Of a stretch of DNA of 64,000 bases, positions 43,966-52,257 are shown piece after piece. Every line of letters starts with the position of its first letter. Positions within the stretch are counted from its first letter, which is position 1. The notes below the pieces were generated by a model. That model worked only from the letters and a program-made list of their open reading frames with translations, was not told the origin of the DNA and did not search any database. The translations under genes were made by a program, and so were the position numbers. The DNA is from Shimia sp. (GTDB lineage: Bacteria > Pseudomonadota > Alphaproteobacteria > Rhodobacterales > Rhodobacteraceae): NCBI GenBank assembly GCA_024224295.1, contig JAAENN010000020.1, positions 62,001 to 126,000 of the forward strand, read 5' to 3'.

Positions 43966-46011
43966 ATGTCGCAGACGCAGCAAAACCAGCCCGCCGATAG
44001 ACCTTCCAAGGACCGCCCGTGGTTGATTCGGACCTACGCCGGCCATTCCACCGCCAAAGCCTCCAACGCGCTCTATCGCTCCAACCTGGAAAAAGGCCAG
44101 ACCGGCTTATCGGTGGCCTTCGACCTACCGACACAGACAGGCTATGACAGCGACCACATTCTCGCGCGCGGCGAAGTCGGCAAGGTTGGCGTGCCGGTCT
44201 GCCACCTCGGCGACATGCGCACCTTGTTTGACCAGATCCCACTGGAACAAATGAACACCTCCATGACAATCAACGCCACCGCGCCTTGGTTGCTCTCGCT
44301 CTATATTGCCGCCGCCGAGGAGCAAGGCGCCGATGTCACCAAGCTGCAGGGCACGGTGCAGAACGATCTGATCAAAGAATACCTGAGCCGCGGCACCTAT
44401 ATCTGCCCACCGGAACCCAGCCTGAAGATGATCGCGGATGTGGCAGAATACTGTTACACTAATGTACCTAAGTGGAATCCGATGAACGTCTGCTCCTACC
44501 ACTTGCAAGAAGCAGGCGCGACACCGGAACAAGAGCTTTCCTTTGCACTTGCCACCGCCATTGCTGTGCTCGATGCGCTGAAGCCTCGCGTGGCTGAGGA
44601 GGACTTCCCACGCCTCTGTGGCCGTATCTCCTTCTTTGTGAACGCGGGCATTCGCTTTGTCACCGAGATGTGCAAAATGCGCGCCTTTGTGGATCTCTGG
44701 GATGAAATCCTGGTTGAGCGCTACGGCGTGACCGATCCAAAATCACGCCGTTTCCGATATGGTGTGCAGGTAAACTCTCTTGGCCTAACCGAGCAGCAGC
44801 CGGAAAATAACGTTTACCGTATTCTCATTGAAATGCTGGCTGTCACCCTGTCGAAAAAGGCCCGCGCCCGCGCCGTGCAATTGCCAGCCTGGAACGAGGC
44901 GCTGGGTTTGCCACGCCCATGGGATCAGCAATGGTCCATGCGTATGCAGCAAATCATGGCCTTTGAAACCGACCTCTTGGAATACGACGATCTTTTCGAT
45001 GGAAACCCTGCGGTGGATTCCAAAGTAGAAGAGCTAAAAGACGGCGCCCGTCGAGAATTGGCCAATTTGGAAAGTATGGGCGGCGCGATTGGCGCCATCG
45101 ATTATATGAAATCCCGTCTTGTGGACAGTAACGCCGAACGCCTCAACCGTATCGAAGCAGGAGAAACGGTAGTGGTTGGCGTAAACAAGTTCCAAAAAGG
45201 AGAAGCCTCCCCACTGATGACAGGCGACGGTGGTATCATGGTGGTGGACCCTGCCGTGGAGCAAGAACAGATTTCGCGCCTGGCCGATTGGCGCAAACAG
45301 CGGGACAACGTCGCTGTGGAAAAAGCCCTCGCCGATTTGCGCTCGGCTGCGTCCAACGGCGACAATGTCATGCCCGCCTCCATCGCCGCTGCCAAGGCTG
45401 GCGTCACAACCGGCGAATGGGCGGCTCAAATGCGCGTCGTACATGGCGAATACCGTGGTCCCACCGGCGTCTCTGGCGCCCCTTCTAACAAAACCGAAGG
45501 TCTCGACGATCTGCGCAACGCTGTCGACGCCGTATCTGACAAACTGGGGCGTCGCTTGAAATTTGTCATTGGGAAACCGGGGCTTGACGGCCACTCCAAC
45601 GGCGCTGAGCAAATCGCCTTCCGTGCCCGCGATTGTGGCATGGACATCACCTACGACGGCATCCGCCTGACCCCAGAGGAGATCGTGAGCAAGGCACTGG
45701 AAGTCGAGGCTCATGTGGTGGGTCTGTCGATCCTCTCCGGGTCACACGTCCCGCTGGTTGAGGATCTCATGCAACGTATGTGTGACGCAGGATTGCGTGA
45801 AATTCCCGTTATCGTTGGCGGCATCATCCCTGACGAGGATGCGGATCGCTTGCGTGCCATGGGAGTGGCACGGGTCTATACCCCTAAAGACTTTGAGTTG
45901 AACACAATCATGGGGGACATCGTCACTCTGGCGAATCCCAACTCTGTTGCGGCCCAACGAACTATTTGGCGTCTCTCTGCCTCCGATTTGGGGAAGAAAA
46001 CCACACAATAA
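43966..46011 (+). CDS. ecm: Ethylmalonyl-CoA mutase
   Basis: Adenosylcobalamin-dependent mutase converting (2R)-ethylmalonyl-CoA to methylsuccinyl-CoA in the ethylmalonyl-CoA pathway. 681 residues, close to the family length. The catalytic TIM-barrel domain begins near residue 20 (TYAGHSTAKASNALY, LSVAFDLPTQTGYDS) and the C-terminal B12 domain contains IGKPGLDGHSNGAEQIAFRA near residue 540, where DGHSNG supplies the cobalt-binding histidine. Some annotations call this protein MeaA. Divergent from the acyltransferase with a 193-base gap. Assignment to Ecm rather than methylmalonyl-CoA mutase rests on family memory and pathway neighbours. Confidence 0.93.
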   Translation: MSQTQQNQPADRPSKDRPWLIRTYAGHSTAKASNALYRSNLEKGQTGLSVAFDLPTQTGYDSDHILARGEVGKVGVPVCHLGDMRTLFDQIPLEQMNTSMTINATAPWLLSLYIAAAEEQGADVTKLQGTVQNDLIKEYLSRGTYICPPEPSLKMIADVAEYCYTNVPKWNPMNVCSYHLQEAGATPEQELSFALATAIAVLDALKPRVAEEDFPRLCGRISFFVNAGIRFVTEMCKMRAFVDLWDEILVERYGVTDPKSRRFRYGVQVNSLGLTEQQPENNVYRILIEMLAVTLSKKARARAVQLPAWNEALGLPRPWDQQWSMRMQQIMAFETDLLEYDDLFDGNPAVDSKVEELKDGARRELANLESMGGAIGAIDYMKSRLVDSNAERLNRIEAGETVVVGVNKFQKGEASPLMTGDGGIMVVDPAVEQEQISRLADWRKQRDNVAVEKALADLRSAASNGDNVMPASIAAAKAGVTTGEWAAQMRVVHGEYRGPTGVSGAPSNKTEGLDDLRNAVDAVSDKLGRRLKFVIGKPGLDGHSNGAEQIAFRARDCGMDITYDGIRLTPEEIVSKALEVEAHVVGLSILSGSHVPLVEDLMQRMCDAGLREIPVIVGGIIPDEDADRLRAMGVARVYTPKDFELNTIMGDIVTLANPNSVAAQRTIWRLSASDLGKKTTQ

Positions 46012-46150
46012 CGCGCACATACGCCCCCAAGCACAACCAAAAATTGCAAAATCACCCAAAGCCAACTAAAAGTTTAGTCATCCGACTTGCATGTACGATC
46101 TAAAAGCGACGAAACTCCGGTTCGTGCGAAAAATCGATGGGAAATCGGAA

Positions 46151-46465
46151 ATGAAGTTGGAAGAGTTGAGCCGCGAAGAGTTGATTGATCTGCGGGCGCA
46201 GATCGATATCCAACTGGAAAAAAGAGAGGCGCAACGAAAAGCTGATGCGCTGAAAGCGATTGAAGAAGCCGCCGAAAAATACGGTTTCTCTCTGGAAGAA
46301 CTTGCAAGCGTCACAAGCAAAAGGCGGGGAGGTCTTATGAAAGGCGTTCCAAAGTATGCGCACCCAGAAGACAAAACCAAAACTTGGACCGGCAAAGGTC
46401 GCAAACCTAAATGGTTTGACGAGGCTTTGGCCGCAGGCATCGCACCGGACACTATGGAAATCTAA
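46151..46465 (+). CDS. H-NS/HvrA-family histone-like protein
   Basis: 104 residues. Residues 1-45 form a charged coiled coil for oligomerisation ([20 protein letters not shown] and following), and the C-terminus carries the family DNA-binding motif [20 protein letters not shown], an AT-hook-like loop, near residue 78. Alphaproteobacterial members include HvrA of Rhodobacter. The ATG at 46151 matches the family start; an earlier ATG at 46091 lacks a ribosome site. Acts as a nucleoid-associated regulator. A terminator follows at 46491. Confidence 0.87.
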   Translation: MKLEELSREELIDLRAQIDIQLEKREAQRKADALKAIEEAAEKYGFSLEELASVTSKRRGGLMKGVPKYAHPEDKTKTWTGKGRKPKWFDEALAAGIAPDTMEI

Positions 46466-46490
46466 TCCATTCCAGGCGAGCCCCAAACAA

Positions 46491-46531
46491 AGCCGAAGTG
46501 CGTTCCACGGCGCCACTTCGGCTTTCGCTTT
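46491..46531 (+). terminator. Terminator of the H-NS-like gene
   Basis: AGCCGAAGTG (46491-46500) pairs perfectly with CACTTCGGCT (46514-46523), loop of 13 bases, followed by TTCGCTTTT. It lies 26 bases after the stop. Confidence 0.82.
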
Positions 46532-46655
46532 TCTAAACAGATGTTTTTCTGTTTTTTGGCTTGCCCTGCGATGCAATTTTGCGCATCTGATTCACTGTTA
46601 TACCTTTGCCTCAAGAGCATCCTTCTCCGCCCACAGAAAACCAAAAGGAATTGCA

Positions 46656-47360
46656 ATGACTGTACATATCGGAGCCCAACCCGGAGATATCGCAGAAACC
46701 GTTCTTCTGCCTGGCGATCCTTACCGCGCCAAATGGGCGGCGGAGACCTTCCTTACCGACGTGAAACTGGTGAACGAAGTCCGCGGTATGCTCGGCTTCA
46801 CCGGCATGTGGAAAGGCAACCGCGTCACCATCCACGGCTCCGGCATGGGCATGCCCTCACTCTCGATCTACGTCAACGAGTTGATCAAGGACTATGGCGC
46901 CAAAACTCTGATCCGCATCGGCTCCTGCGGTGGCATGCAGGACAGCGTGAAAGTGCGCGACGTGATTGTCGCCATGACAGCCACCACGCTCTCCACCCCG
47001 TCCCGCGGCATCTTCAAGGAAATGAACTTTGCGCCCTGTGCCGACTACGGCCTGCTGCGCGCGGCCGCAGACGCAGCAGAAGCCAAAGGCACCGCCACCC
47101 ACGTTGGCGGCATCTACAGTTCCGACGTCTTCTATGATGAACGCCCGGACCTGACCGAGCAAATGACCCGCCACGGTATTCTTGGCGTCGAAATGGAAGC
47201 TGCTGAACTCTACAACCTCGCGGCCCGCCATGGCCGTCGCGCACTGGCGGTTCTGACCGTGTCTGACCACCTGCTGACCGGCGAGGCCTTGCCGTCCGAA
47301 GACCGTGAGAAGACCTTTGGCGACATGGTTGAAATCGCGCTGGAAGCCGCCTTCGCCTGA
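46656..47360 (+). CDS. deoD: Purine-nucleoside phosphorylase, DeoD type
   Basis: Hexameric enzyme that phosphorolyses purine (deoxy)nucleosides to base and (deoxy)ribose 1-phosphate. 234 residues, matching the E. coli length. [10 protein letters not shown] near residue 18 binds phosphate, [18 protein letters not shown] lies near residue 84, and [10 protein letters not shown] near residue 178 contributes the glutamate for ribose. The terminal [19 protein letters not shown] is a DeoD hallmark. The ATG at 46656 follows AAAAGGA; an in-frame extension to 46356 is rejected. A hairpin (47376-47414) without a T-run lies after it. Confidence 0.96.
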   Translation: MTVHIGAQPGDIAETVLLPGDPYRAKWAAETFLTDVKLVNEVRGMLGFTGMWKGNRVTIHGSGMGMPSLSIYVNELIKDYGAKTLIRIGSCGGMQDSVKVRDVIVAMTATTLSTPSRGIFKEMNFAPCADYGLLRAAADAAEAKGTATHVGGIYSSDVFYDERPDLTEQMTRHGILGVEMEAAELYNLAARHGRRALAVLTVSDHLLTGEALPSEDREKTFGDMVEIALEAAFA

Positions 47361-47375
47361 TCGGCAACACATCCC

Positions 47376-47414
47376 GTCAGGTGGCCGCGCGCATCTTGCG
47401 ACAGGCCGCCTGAC
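47376..47414 (+). other. Hairpin between deoD and the esterase gene
   Basis: GTCAGGTGGCC (47376-47386) pairs with GGCCGCCTGAC (47404-47414), eleven pairs with one G-T wobble and a 17-base loop. No T-run follows, so it may be a weak terminator, a processing site or an attenuating structure in the transcript reaching the next gene at 47472. Confidence 0.5.
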
Positions 47415-47471
47415 ATGCCACACACGCCCTTAACCGCTGCAGCCGCAGCTACCACAGACAAGGGGCCCTCC

Positions 47472-48137
47472 ATGACACGTGTATTGCAAGCTCAACGCAA
47501 GGAACCCGCTTCCGGCGAAACCCGCTCCGCGGTGATCTTCCTGCACGGCTACGGCGCCAATGGGGCCGACTTGATGGGCCTTGCAGATCCGCTGGCAGAG
47601 CACTTGCCGGACACGCTGTTCCTGGCACCCGACGCGCCGGAAGAAATCCCCGGCATGCCCATGGGCCGCCAATGGTTCCCAATTCCATGGATCGACGGCT
47701 CCTCTGAGGAGGAAAGCGAACGTGGCATGATGGCCGCCGTCGAAGACCTTAACGCCTTCCTCGATGCGGTGATGGTCGACGAAGATCTCCTGCCGGAACA
47801 GGTTGTGCTCTTTGGGTTCTCTCAGGGCACTATGATGAGCCTGCATGTTGCCCCCCGCCGCGAAGACGAGCTTGCCGGCATCGTCGCCTTCTCAGGCCGT
47901 CTGCTGCAACCGGACCTGCTCAAGGATGAAGCGATCAGCAAACCGGCGATCCTGTTGGTACATGGCGATCAAGACGATGTGGTGCCACCGCAATCCCTGC
48001 CCCAGGCCGCCGAAGCCCTGCAAGAGGCCGGTTTCACCGATGTCTACGCCCACATCATGAAAGGCACCGCCCACGGCATCGCGCCGGATGGCCTGAGTGT
48101 AGCGCTTGCCTTTATGCGCGACAAACTGGGCCTTTAA
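47472..48137 (+). CDS. Phospholipase/carboxylesterase-family hydrolase
   Basis: 221 residues, alpha/beta hydrolase. The oxyanion loop is FLHGYGANGADL near residue 24, the nucleophile elbow LFGFSQGTMMS near residue 116, the catalytic aspartate in LVHGDQDDVVP near residue 160 and histidine in GTAHGIAPDG near residue 199. This is the carboxylesterase/thioesterase type related to YpfH. The ATG at 47472 follows AGGGG; a longer frame starting at 47415 begins inside the preceding hairpin. Substrate undetermined. Confidence 0.88.
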   Translation: MTRVLQAQRKEPASGETRSAVIFLHGYGANGADLMGLADPLAEHLPDTLFLAPDAPEEIPGMPMGRQWFPIPWIDGSSEEESERGMMAAVEDLNAFLDAVMVDEDLLPEQVVLFGFSQGTMMSLHVAPRREDELAGIVAFSGRLLQPDLLKDEAISKPAILLVHGDQDDVVPPQSLPQAAEALQEAGFTDVYAHIMKGTAHGIAPDGLSVALAFMRDKLGL

Positions 48138-48179
48138 GGCCACGGCTTGCGCAATTTCACGGCATTCTCGATCTCAGGA

Positions 48180-48198
48180 GCGCAAAAGCATTTTGCGC
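48180..48198. other. Short perfect inverted repeat before the beta-barrel gene
   Basis: GCGCAAAA (48180-48187) and TTTTGCGC (48191-48198) with a 3-base loop, 41 bases upstream of the start of the beta-barrel gene. Could be an operator or a small hairpin; no T-run follows. Confidence 0.45.
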
Positions 48199-48238
48199 GT
48201 TCCGCCCACTGCGGTAAGAAACCCTAAGATTTGATGAA

Positions 48239-49939
48239 TTGGATTTTACCGTGTTACACTCTGTCAGTCCCAAACCACCCATTTTCACACCGAAAACACA
48301 GCGCGCAAGTCGCCGTTTGGCAGGGCTGCTTTGCGCCACGGCCTTGCTCCCTGCACCTGCCGCGCTCGCGCAAAGCATAAACCCGCTCGATAACGGCCCG
48401 ACGCGTATCGTTTCGCTTGAAACCGGCAACATGTACCCCGAGGGCACATTGGAGTTGACCGTTGGTGCGCGCCAGACAAGCCCAGGGGACCGTGCCGGCA
48501 CAGGCAACCAAAACTACCACGGCGGCGGCGTCTACGCCTTCTCCGACCGCTTCAACCTCGGGTTCGAACTTCAAAACTACATTGATCCGGTCGGCGGCCC
48601 AATCGATGGCTTCCCAGGTCTCGGCCCGCAACAGATCCCACAGCTTGAGACCAACCAAATTGCTCTCTGGGGCAAATACCAGATCTACAAAGACGATCGC
48701 TGGGCCATTGCAGCCCTTGGCTCTGCTGAGGTCTTTACCGACATGCAGACGGACCTCTGGGGCAATTGGTTCCGCCCTCAATCCAACGTGGTCATCGGCG
48801 CCCTGAAGATGCCGATCTCCTACACCGTAAATCCAAAGCTGCAATTGCACTTCACGCCAGGCATCGCATTGGGTCCGGACACAATTGATGGCGGTCAGTT
48901 CTACGGCAACATGGTGACAATGGGGGCCGGTGTGTCCTACAAGGCCCACCCTCGACTGTCGCTGTTTGGCACCGTCGAATCCTCTGTCGGCAGCCCCAAC
49001 ACCATCGCCAGCAACGGTGAATGGGTCACCCAGCCCGTTTGGTCCGCTGGCGGCCGCTACAACGTGACCCCACGCATTGCTTTTGAGGGGTATGTGACAA
49101 ATGGATTTGGCATCTCCCCCGGCACCAGTACTTGGGCGTTCTGGCCGGATGGCGATCACTTGATGGTCGGCGGTCGCTTGATCTACACACCGGGCGACAA
49201 GCGTGACGAAAGCTATCGCACACTGTCCCTGCCCGCGACACAGCCGCAACTCAACGCACAGCAGGACGGCTTTACCCTCGCATCTGCCGCGACACTGGAA
49301 CCTGGATTGATGCGCACGGACCTTTGGTACGGCAGCGATAACAACGCAGGTGCCGCAATCAACTTCAGCCCGGATCGCGACATCGAACTTCAATTCATCT
49401 TTGAACAGTTCTCCGACAACACGACCGCCGACGCAAACTTGGTGCCAACCACCAACGTGCGCTACATGGTGGGCCCAAAACTGCGCCTGATGGATCAAAA
49501 CAACGGCAATCCGTTCTCGCTCGCCGGTCGCATGCTCTACGGACGTCAAATCAGCTCAGCCTCTCAAAAGGTGGGCGTCTTTTACACAGATCTGACAGCC
49601 AACTATAAGACCCGCAACGGGTTCTCCTTAACCGCCAGTCCGAAAGTTGCTGCATGGGGCAGCAAAGAGTTGATCGGACTTGGCCTAGGCGTGGGGTACT
49701 CTTTCGGCGGTGGCCTGGAACTGATGGCGGAAGCGACGCCTATTGGGCGTGATGGCAATGAAACCACCTGGGCCGCTGGCGCACGCTATCACTTTGGCCG
49801 CTCAGGCCTTTCTGTGGACGCACAGGTCACCAACGCAATTGGTCGCCACGGCATCGGCAGCATGATTGCCCAAGACGACGCAAGGTTTGCGCTGACCCTG
49901 TCCAAAACCTTTGACCTGTCAGGAGCAAAATTCTGGTAG
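48239..49939 (+). CDS. Predicted outer-membrane beta-barrel protein
   Basis: 566 residues including a signal peptide (RRLAGLLCATALLPAPAALA then QS). The mature part shows alternating polar/hydrophobic strands and aromatic-rich segments such as ALWGKYQIYKDDRWAIAALG and NLGFELQNY, and ends in an aromatic residue (W) as outer-membrane barrels do. It has no ATG near the N-terminus; the start is TTG at 48239 or GTG at 48251. Specific function unknown. It resembles the exopolysaccharide-linked YjbH-type and cyanobacterial barrel proteins, but this similarity is from general impression only. Confidence 0.72.
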   Translation: MDFTVLHSVSPKPPIFTPKTQRASRRLAGLLCATALLPAPAALAQSINPLDNGPTRIVSLETGNMYPEGTLELTVGARQTSPGDRAGTGNQNYHGGGVYAFSDRFNLGFELQNYIDPVGGPIDGFPGLGPQQIPQLETNQIALWGKYQIYKDDRWAIAALGSAEVFTDMQTDLWGNWFRPQSNVVIGALKMPISYTVNPKLQLHFTPGIALGPDTIDGGQFYGNMVTMGAGVSYKAHPRLSLFGTVESSVGSPNTIASNGEWVTQPVWSAGGRYNVTPRIAFEGYVTNGFGISPGTSTWAFWPDGDHLMVGGRLIYTPGDKRDESYRTLSLPATQPQLNAQQDGFTLASAATLEPGLMRTDLWYGSDNNAGAAINFSPDRDIELQFIFEQFSDNTTADANLVPTTNVRYMVGPKLRLMDQNNGNPFSLAGRMLYGRQISSASQKVGVFYTDLTANYKTRNGFSLTASPKVAAWGSKELIGLGLGVGYSFGGGLELMAEATPIGRDGNETTWAAGARYHFGRSGLSVDAQVTNAIGRHGIGSMIAQDDARFALTLSKTFDLSGAKFW

Positions 49940-50090
49940 CTCTCTTACCCGTTTAAAACCGATCCCTCACCCCGCCCGTAAAACAAGTGTGGTGACTGCG
50001 TTTTGGGCATCAGGCGTCATAAATACGTCACCCATTCATGAAACTCTGCACGTGCCAGACCACAAATGCAGATCGTGCATATTGTGAGGC

Positions 50091-50148
50091 TTGTCAGAGT
50101 TGAACCACGAGATATAGTGGGTATAGGCCTCGTGCCACTGCGGCACGA
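50091..50148 (+). promoter_or_regulatory. Promoter and leader hairpin of the HNH gene
   Basis: TTGTCA (50091-50096) and TATAGT (50113-50118), each one base from consensus, are 16 bases apart. The expected transcript start near 50125 is followed at once by the perfect hairpin TCGTGCC (50130-50136)/GGCACGA (50142-50148) with a 5-base loop, 22 bases ahead of the ATG. The rest of the gap 49940-50090 shows no gene. Confidence 0.62.
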
Positions 50149-50169
50149 ACGCAGCGAGGGAGCACCCTT

Positions 50170-50754
50170 ATGGACGGCGATTGTAGGACTGAATTCACGC
50201 GACATCCCGGCGGATTGAAGCATCATCCGGCATTGGTGCTGAATGCAGACTACCGCCCCCTCTCCTACTACCCGCTGTCGCTATGGCCTTGGCAGGATGC
50301 GATCAAAGCCGCTTACATGGATCGGGTCGACATCGTGGCCGAATACGATCATGTGGTGCGCAGCCCTTCTACCGAAATTCGGATCCCTTCCGTTGTGGTT
50401 CTCAAAGATTACGTAAAACCTCAAAAGCGCGTGGCCTTCACGCGCTTTAATCTTTTTCTGCGGGACGGGTTTAGTTGCCAGTATTGCGGAGCACGTGGCG
50501 ATTTGACCTTTGACCACGTGATCCCTCGCGCCGCAGGCGGGATCACCAGCTGGGAGAACGTCGTCGCGGCTTGCTCCCCCTGCAACCTCAAGAAAGGCTC
50601 CAAGAGCCTCCGACAGGCCCGCATGAGCCTGCGCAAACCGCCACGCCAACCCGGATCGGAAGAACTGCGCAACATAGGACGTAAGTTCCCGCCAAACTTC
50701 CTACACGACAGCTGGATGGATTACCTCTACTGGGACGCAGAACTCGACGCCTGA
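50170..50754 (+). CDS. HNH endonuclease-like protein
   Basis: 194 residues. The zinc-stabilised HNH motif lies near residue 103: CQYCGARGDLTFDHVIPR followed by AAGGITSWENVVAACSPCN, with two CxxC pairs and the catalytic H in FDH. The N-terminal half (ALVLNADYRPLSYYPLSLWP) is a conserved extension of this family of housekeeping HNH proteins, which occurs across alphaproteobacteria and cyanobacteria. A nicking or endonuclease activity is likely; the biological target is unknown. Monocistronic, with a clear promoter upstream. Confidence 0.86.
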   Translation: MDGDCRTEFTRHPGGLKHHPALVLNADYRPLSYYPLSLWPWQDAIKAAYMDRVDIVAEYDHVVRSPSTEIRIPSVVVLKDYVKPQKRVAFTRFNLFLRDGFSCQYCGARGDLTFDHVIPRAAGGITSWENVVAACSPCNLKKGSKSLRQARMSLRKPPRQPGSEELRNIGRKFPPNFLHDSWMDYLYWDAELDA

Positions 50755-50794
50755 CACATCCCGTGAGAAGAGTTAACGGGCCTCTTTCCTGAAA

Positions 50795-50843
50795 GTATCG
50801 CACCTCCGCGATACAGTCGTGATACCGACAGAATACCGACGTG
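50795..50843 (-). repeat. 11-base-period repeat, copy B, just after the DUF1989 gene
   Basis: On the minus strand units GTCGGTATTCT, GTCGGTATCAC and GACTGTATCGC follow one another, beginning about 11 bases after the DUF1989 stop. The last unit is part of a perfect hairpin GTATCGC/GCGATAC (50795-50814) with a 6-base loop and a TTTC tail, which may end transcription. It aligns with 16321-16363 (about 33 of 43 bases identical). Confidence 0.62.
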
Positions 50844-50854
50844 TTTTTTGATGG

Positions 50855-51715
50855 TTAACCCGGTACTCCATGGCTCCTGTCGTAACCGTTGACCGCAGGC
50901 GAATTCCAGTCGCCCAACGCGCCCTCTTCCGGCGCAAATACCTCCACCAACATCGGATAACACGCCGCCGTGTCCGAGCTGTGCTCACTGGAACAATCCC
51001 CCCCTGGACACGCGCTCAACGCCCCCAAGAGATCAATCTCGGCAAAGAACTCCAGATAGTCCCCCGGCCGCACCGGACTGGCTTTCATGAAGTATTGCCC
51101 GGTGTCGCGCGTAAAGCCGGTGCACATGAAAACATTAATAACATCATGCACATAGGGCTCTGCCTCCTGCAGCGACATCCCCGTATGCGCCGCCAAAGCA
51201 CGGGTCAGATTGGAGTGACAGCAATAGTGGTAATGATCTCCGGTCAGCAGGTTTCCGGTGTAAGGATCGCACCGCGTGCCAATCACATCGTGCACTGAAC
51301 CCCCATAGGCATCGATCCCATACCACCCCAACGTGTCTTCCACGATGGTCGCCATCGGCCGCAACGTTGGCAAGCTGGTCCACATCCGCTCGCCCGTTGT
51401 GATATGGGTGCCGTGCAAAGCCCTTGTTTTTCCGGAGAAAAACCGCTCACTGAGATCCTTTGAGTTCCATAGATTCAGATCCCCAACCTGCGGCCCTTCC
51501 ACGGAAGAAATCCGGAAAAACTGCCCCGCAGGCACCTCAAAACACCGCGCATCCCGCGCAGGTATCAACACCTGATCTACCTTCTTGGCAGTCTCACGCG
51601 CCGCTTTGTAAAGCGCCATCGGCGCCGCAGGCAGTGTCTCATTGGGATAGCAGATCACCGGCTTAATTGCGCGGCGGTCGTCTGCATCGGCGGGGGGCAA
51701 AGGCATATCTGTCAT
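50855..51715 (-). CDS. DUF1989 (urea carboxylase-associated) protein
   Basis: 286 residues. Conserved pieces of the DUF1989 family: IPARDARCFEVPAGQFFRIS near residue 53, QVGDLNLWNSKDLSERF, HITTGERMWTSLPTLRPMAT and CDPYTGNLLTGDHYHYCCHS near residue 150, and the terminal VEVFAPEEGALGDW. Members accompany urea carboxylase or guanidine/allophanate pathways, but no such genes are adjacent here. The clustered His and Cys suggest a metal site. Preceding gene is divergent or distant, so it is probably monocistronic. Confidence 0.84.
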   Translation of the reverse strand: MTDMPLPPADADDRRAIKPVICYPNETLPAAPMALYKAARETAKKVDQVLIPARDARCFEVPAGQFFRISSVEGPQVGDLNLWNSKDLSERFFSGKTRALHGTHITTGERMWTSLPTLRPMATIVEDTLGWYGIDAYGGSVHDVIGTRCDPYTGNLLTGDHYHYCCHSNLTRALAAHTGMSLQEAEPYVHDVINVFMCTGFTRDTGQYFMKASPVRPGDYLEFFAEIDLLGALSACPGGDCSSEHSSDTAACYPMLVEVFAPEEGALGDWNSPAVNGYDRSHGVPG

Positions 51716-51764
51716 GCCCCGATCCTGCCCCCGACCAGACGGTCTTGCAATGCAAAAAACCGTG

Positions 51765-52199
51765 TTAATTCACAGTGATGGTGATCACCTCAGACACCAC
51801 AGGTGGATTGTGAGGCACATGAAATTCATCCCCCAAAACCAATTGCAGCGTATGTGTTCCAGACGGTAAATCCAACGTTACCTCGGTTTGACCACCGCCA
51901 AAGTGCCTATGATTGTCGTCCGTCGGCACCCCGTTCTCCATCAACTCCGCATCCTCCGCGCCTTCGCCAAGCGGCGGGCGGTTGATGAAAACATGGTGAT
52001 GTCCGGTGTTTTCTTTCTCCGTCCCAGCAGGCGCAACCCCCATGCCGGACAGACCAAAGTTCACCACAAACGGCGCCTCCACAGAATCGCCATCACTGAT
52101 GTTGATGAAATACACCGTTGCGCCTTCCGGCGACGGGGTTTCCCCAGAAATGGCCTGAGAACTCAGCATAATTGCCAATGCGGCCACAAGTTTCTTCAT
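51765..52199 (-). CDS. DUF4399 exported protein
   Basis: 144 residues with a signal peptide (MKKLVAALAIMLSSQAISG). The body carries the DUF4399 hallmarks VYFINISDGDSVEAPFVVNF and HHHVFINRPPL, then HRHFGGGQTEVTLDLPSGTH, rich in histidines that could bind metal. It is a small beta-sandwich-like periplasmic protein of unknown function. The ATG at 52199 has GGGAGGAAACG upstream; a longer frame to 52445 overlaps the flavoprotein gene and is rejected. Downstream of the flavoprotein gene by 58 bases on the same strand. Confidence 0.82.
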   Translation of the reverse strand: MKKLVAALAIMLSSQAISGETPSPEGATVYFINISDGDSVEAPFVVNFGLSGMGVAPAGTEKENTGHHHVFINRPPLGEGAEDAELMENGVPTDDNHRHFGGGQTEVTLDLPSGTHTLQLVLGDEFHVPHNPPVVSEVITITVN

Positions 52200-52257
52200 A
52201 ACGTTTCCTCCCAACTTTTTAACAATACTAGGAGGGTAGCACAGATCGGAAACCGAT

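Noticed and set aside
46356..46655. 100-codon N-terminal extension of DeoD
   Set aside because: The extension crosses the H-NS-like gene end and its terminator; the ATG at 46656 has AAAAGGA and gives the normal DeoD length.
48254..49549. 431-codon open frame on the minus strand opposite the beta-barrel gene
   Set aside because: Antisense frame produced by codon bias; the plus-strand product has a signal peptide and barrel pattern, the other none.
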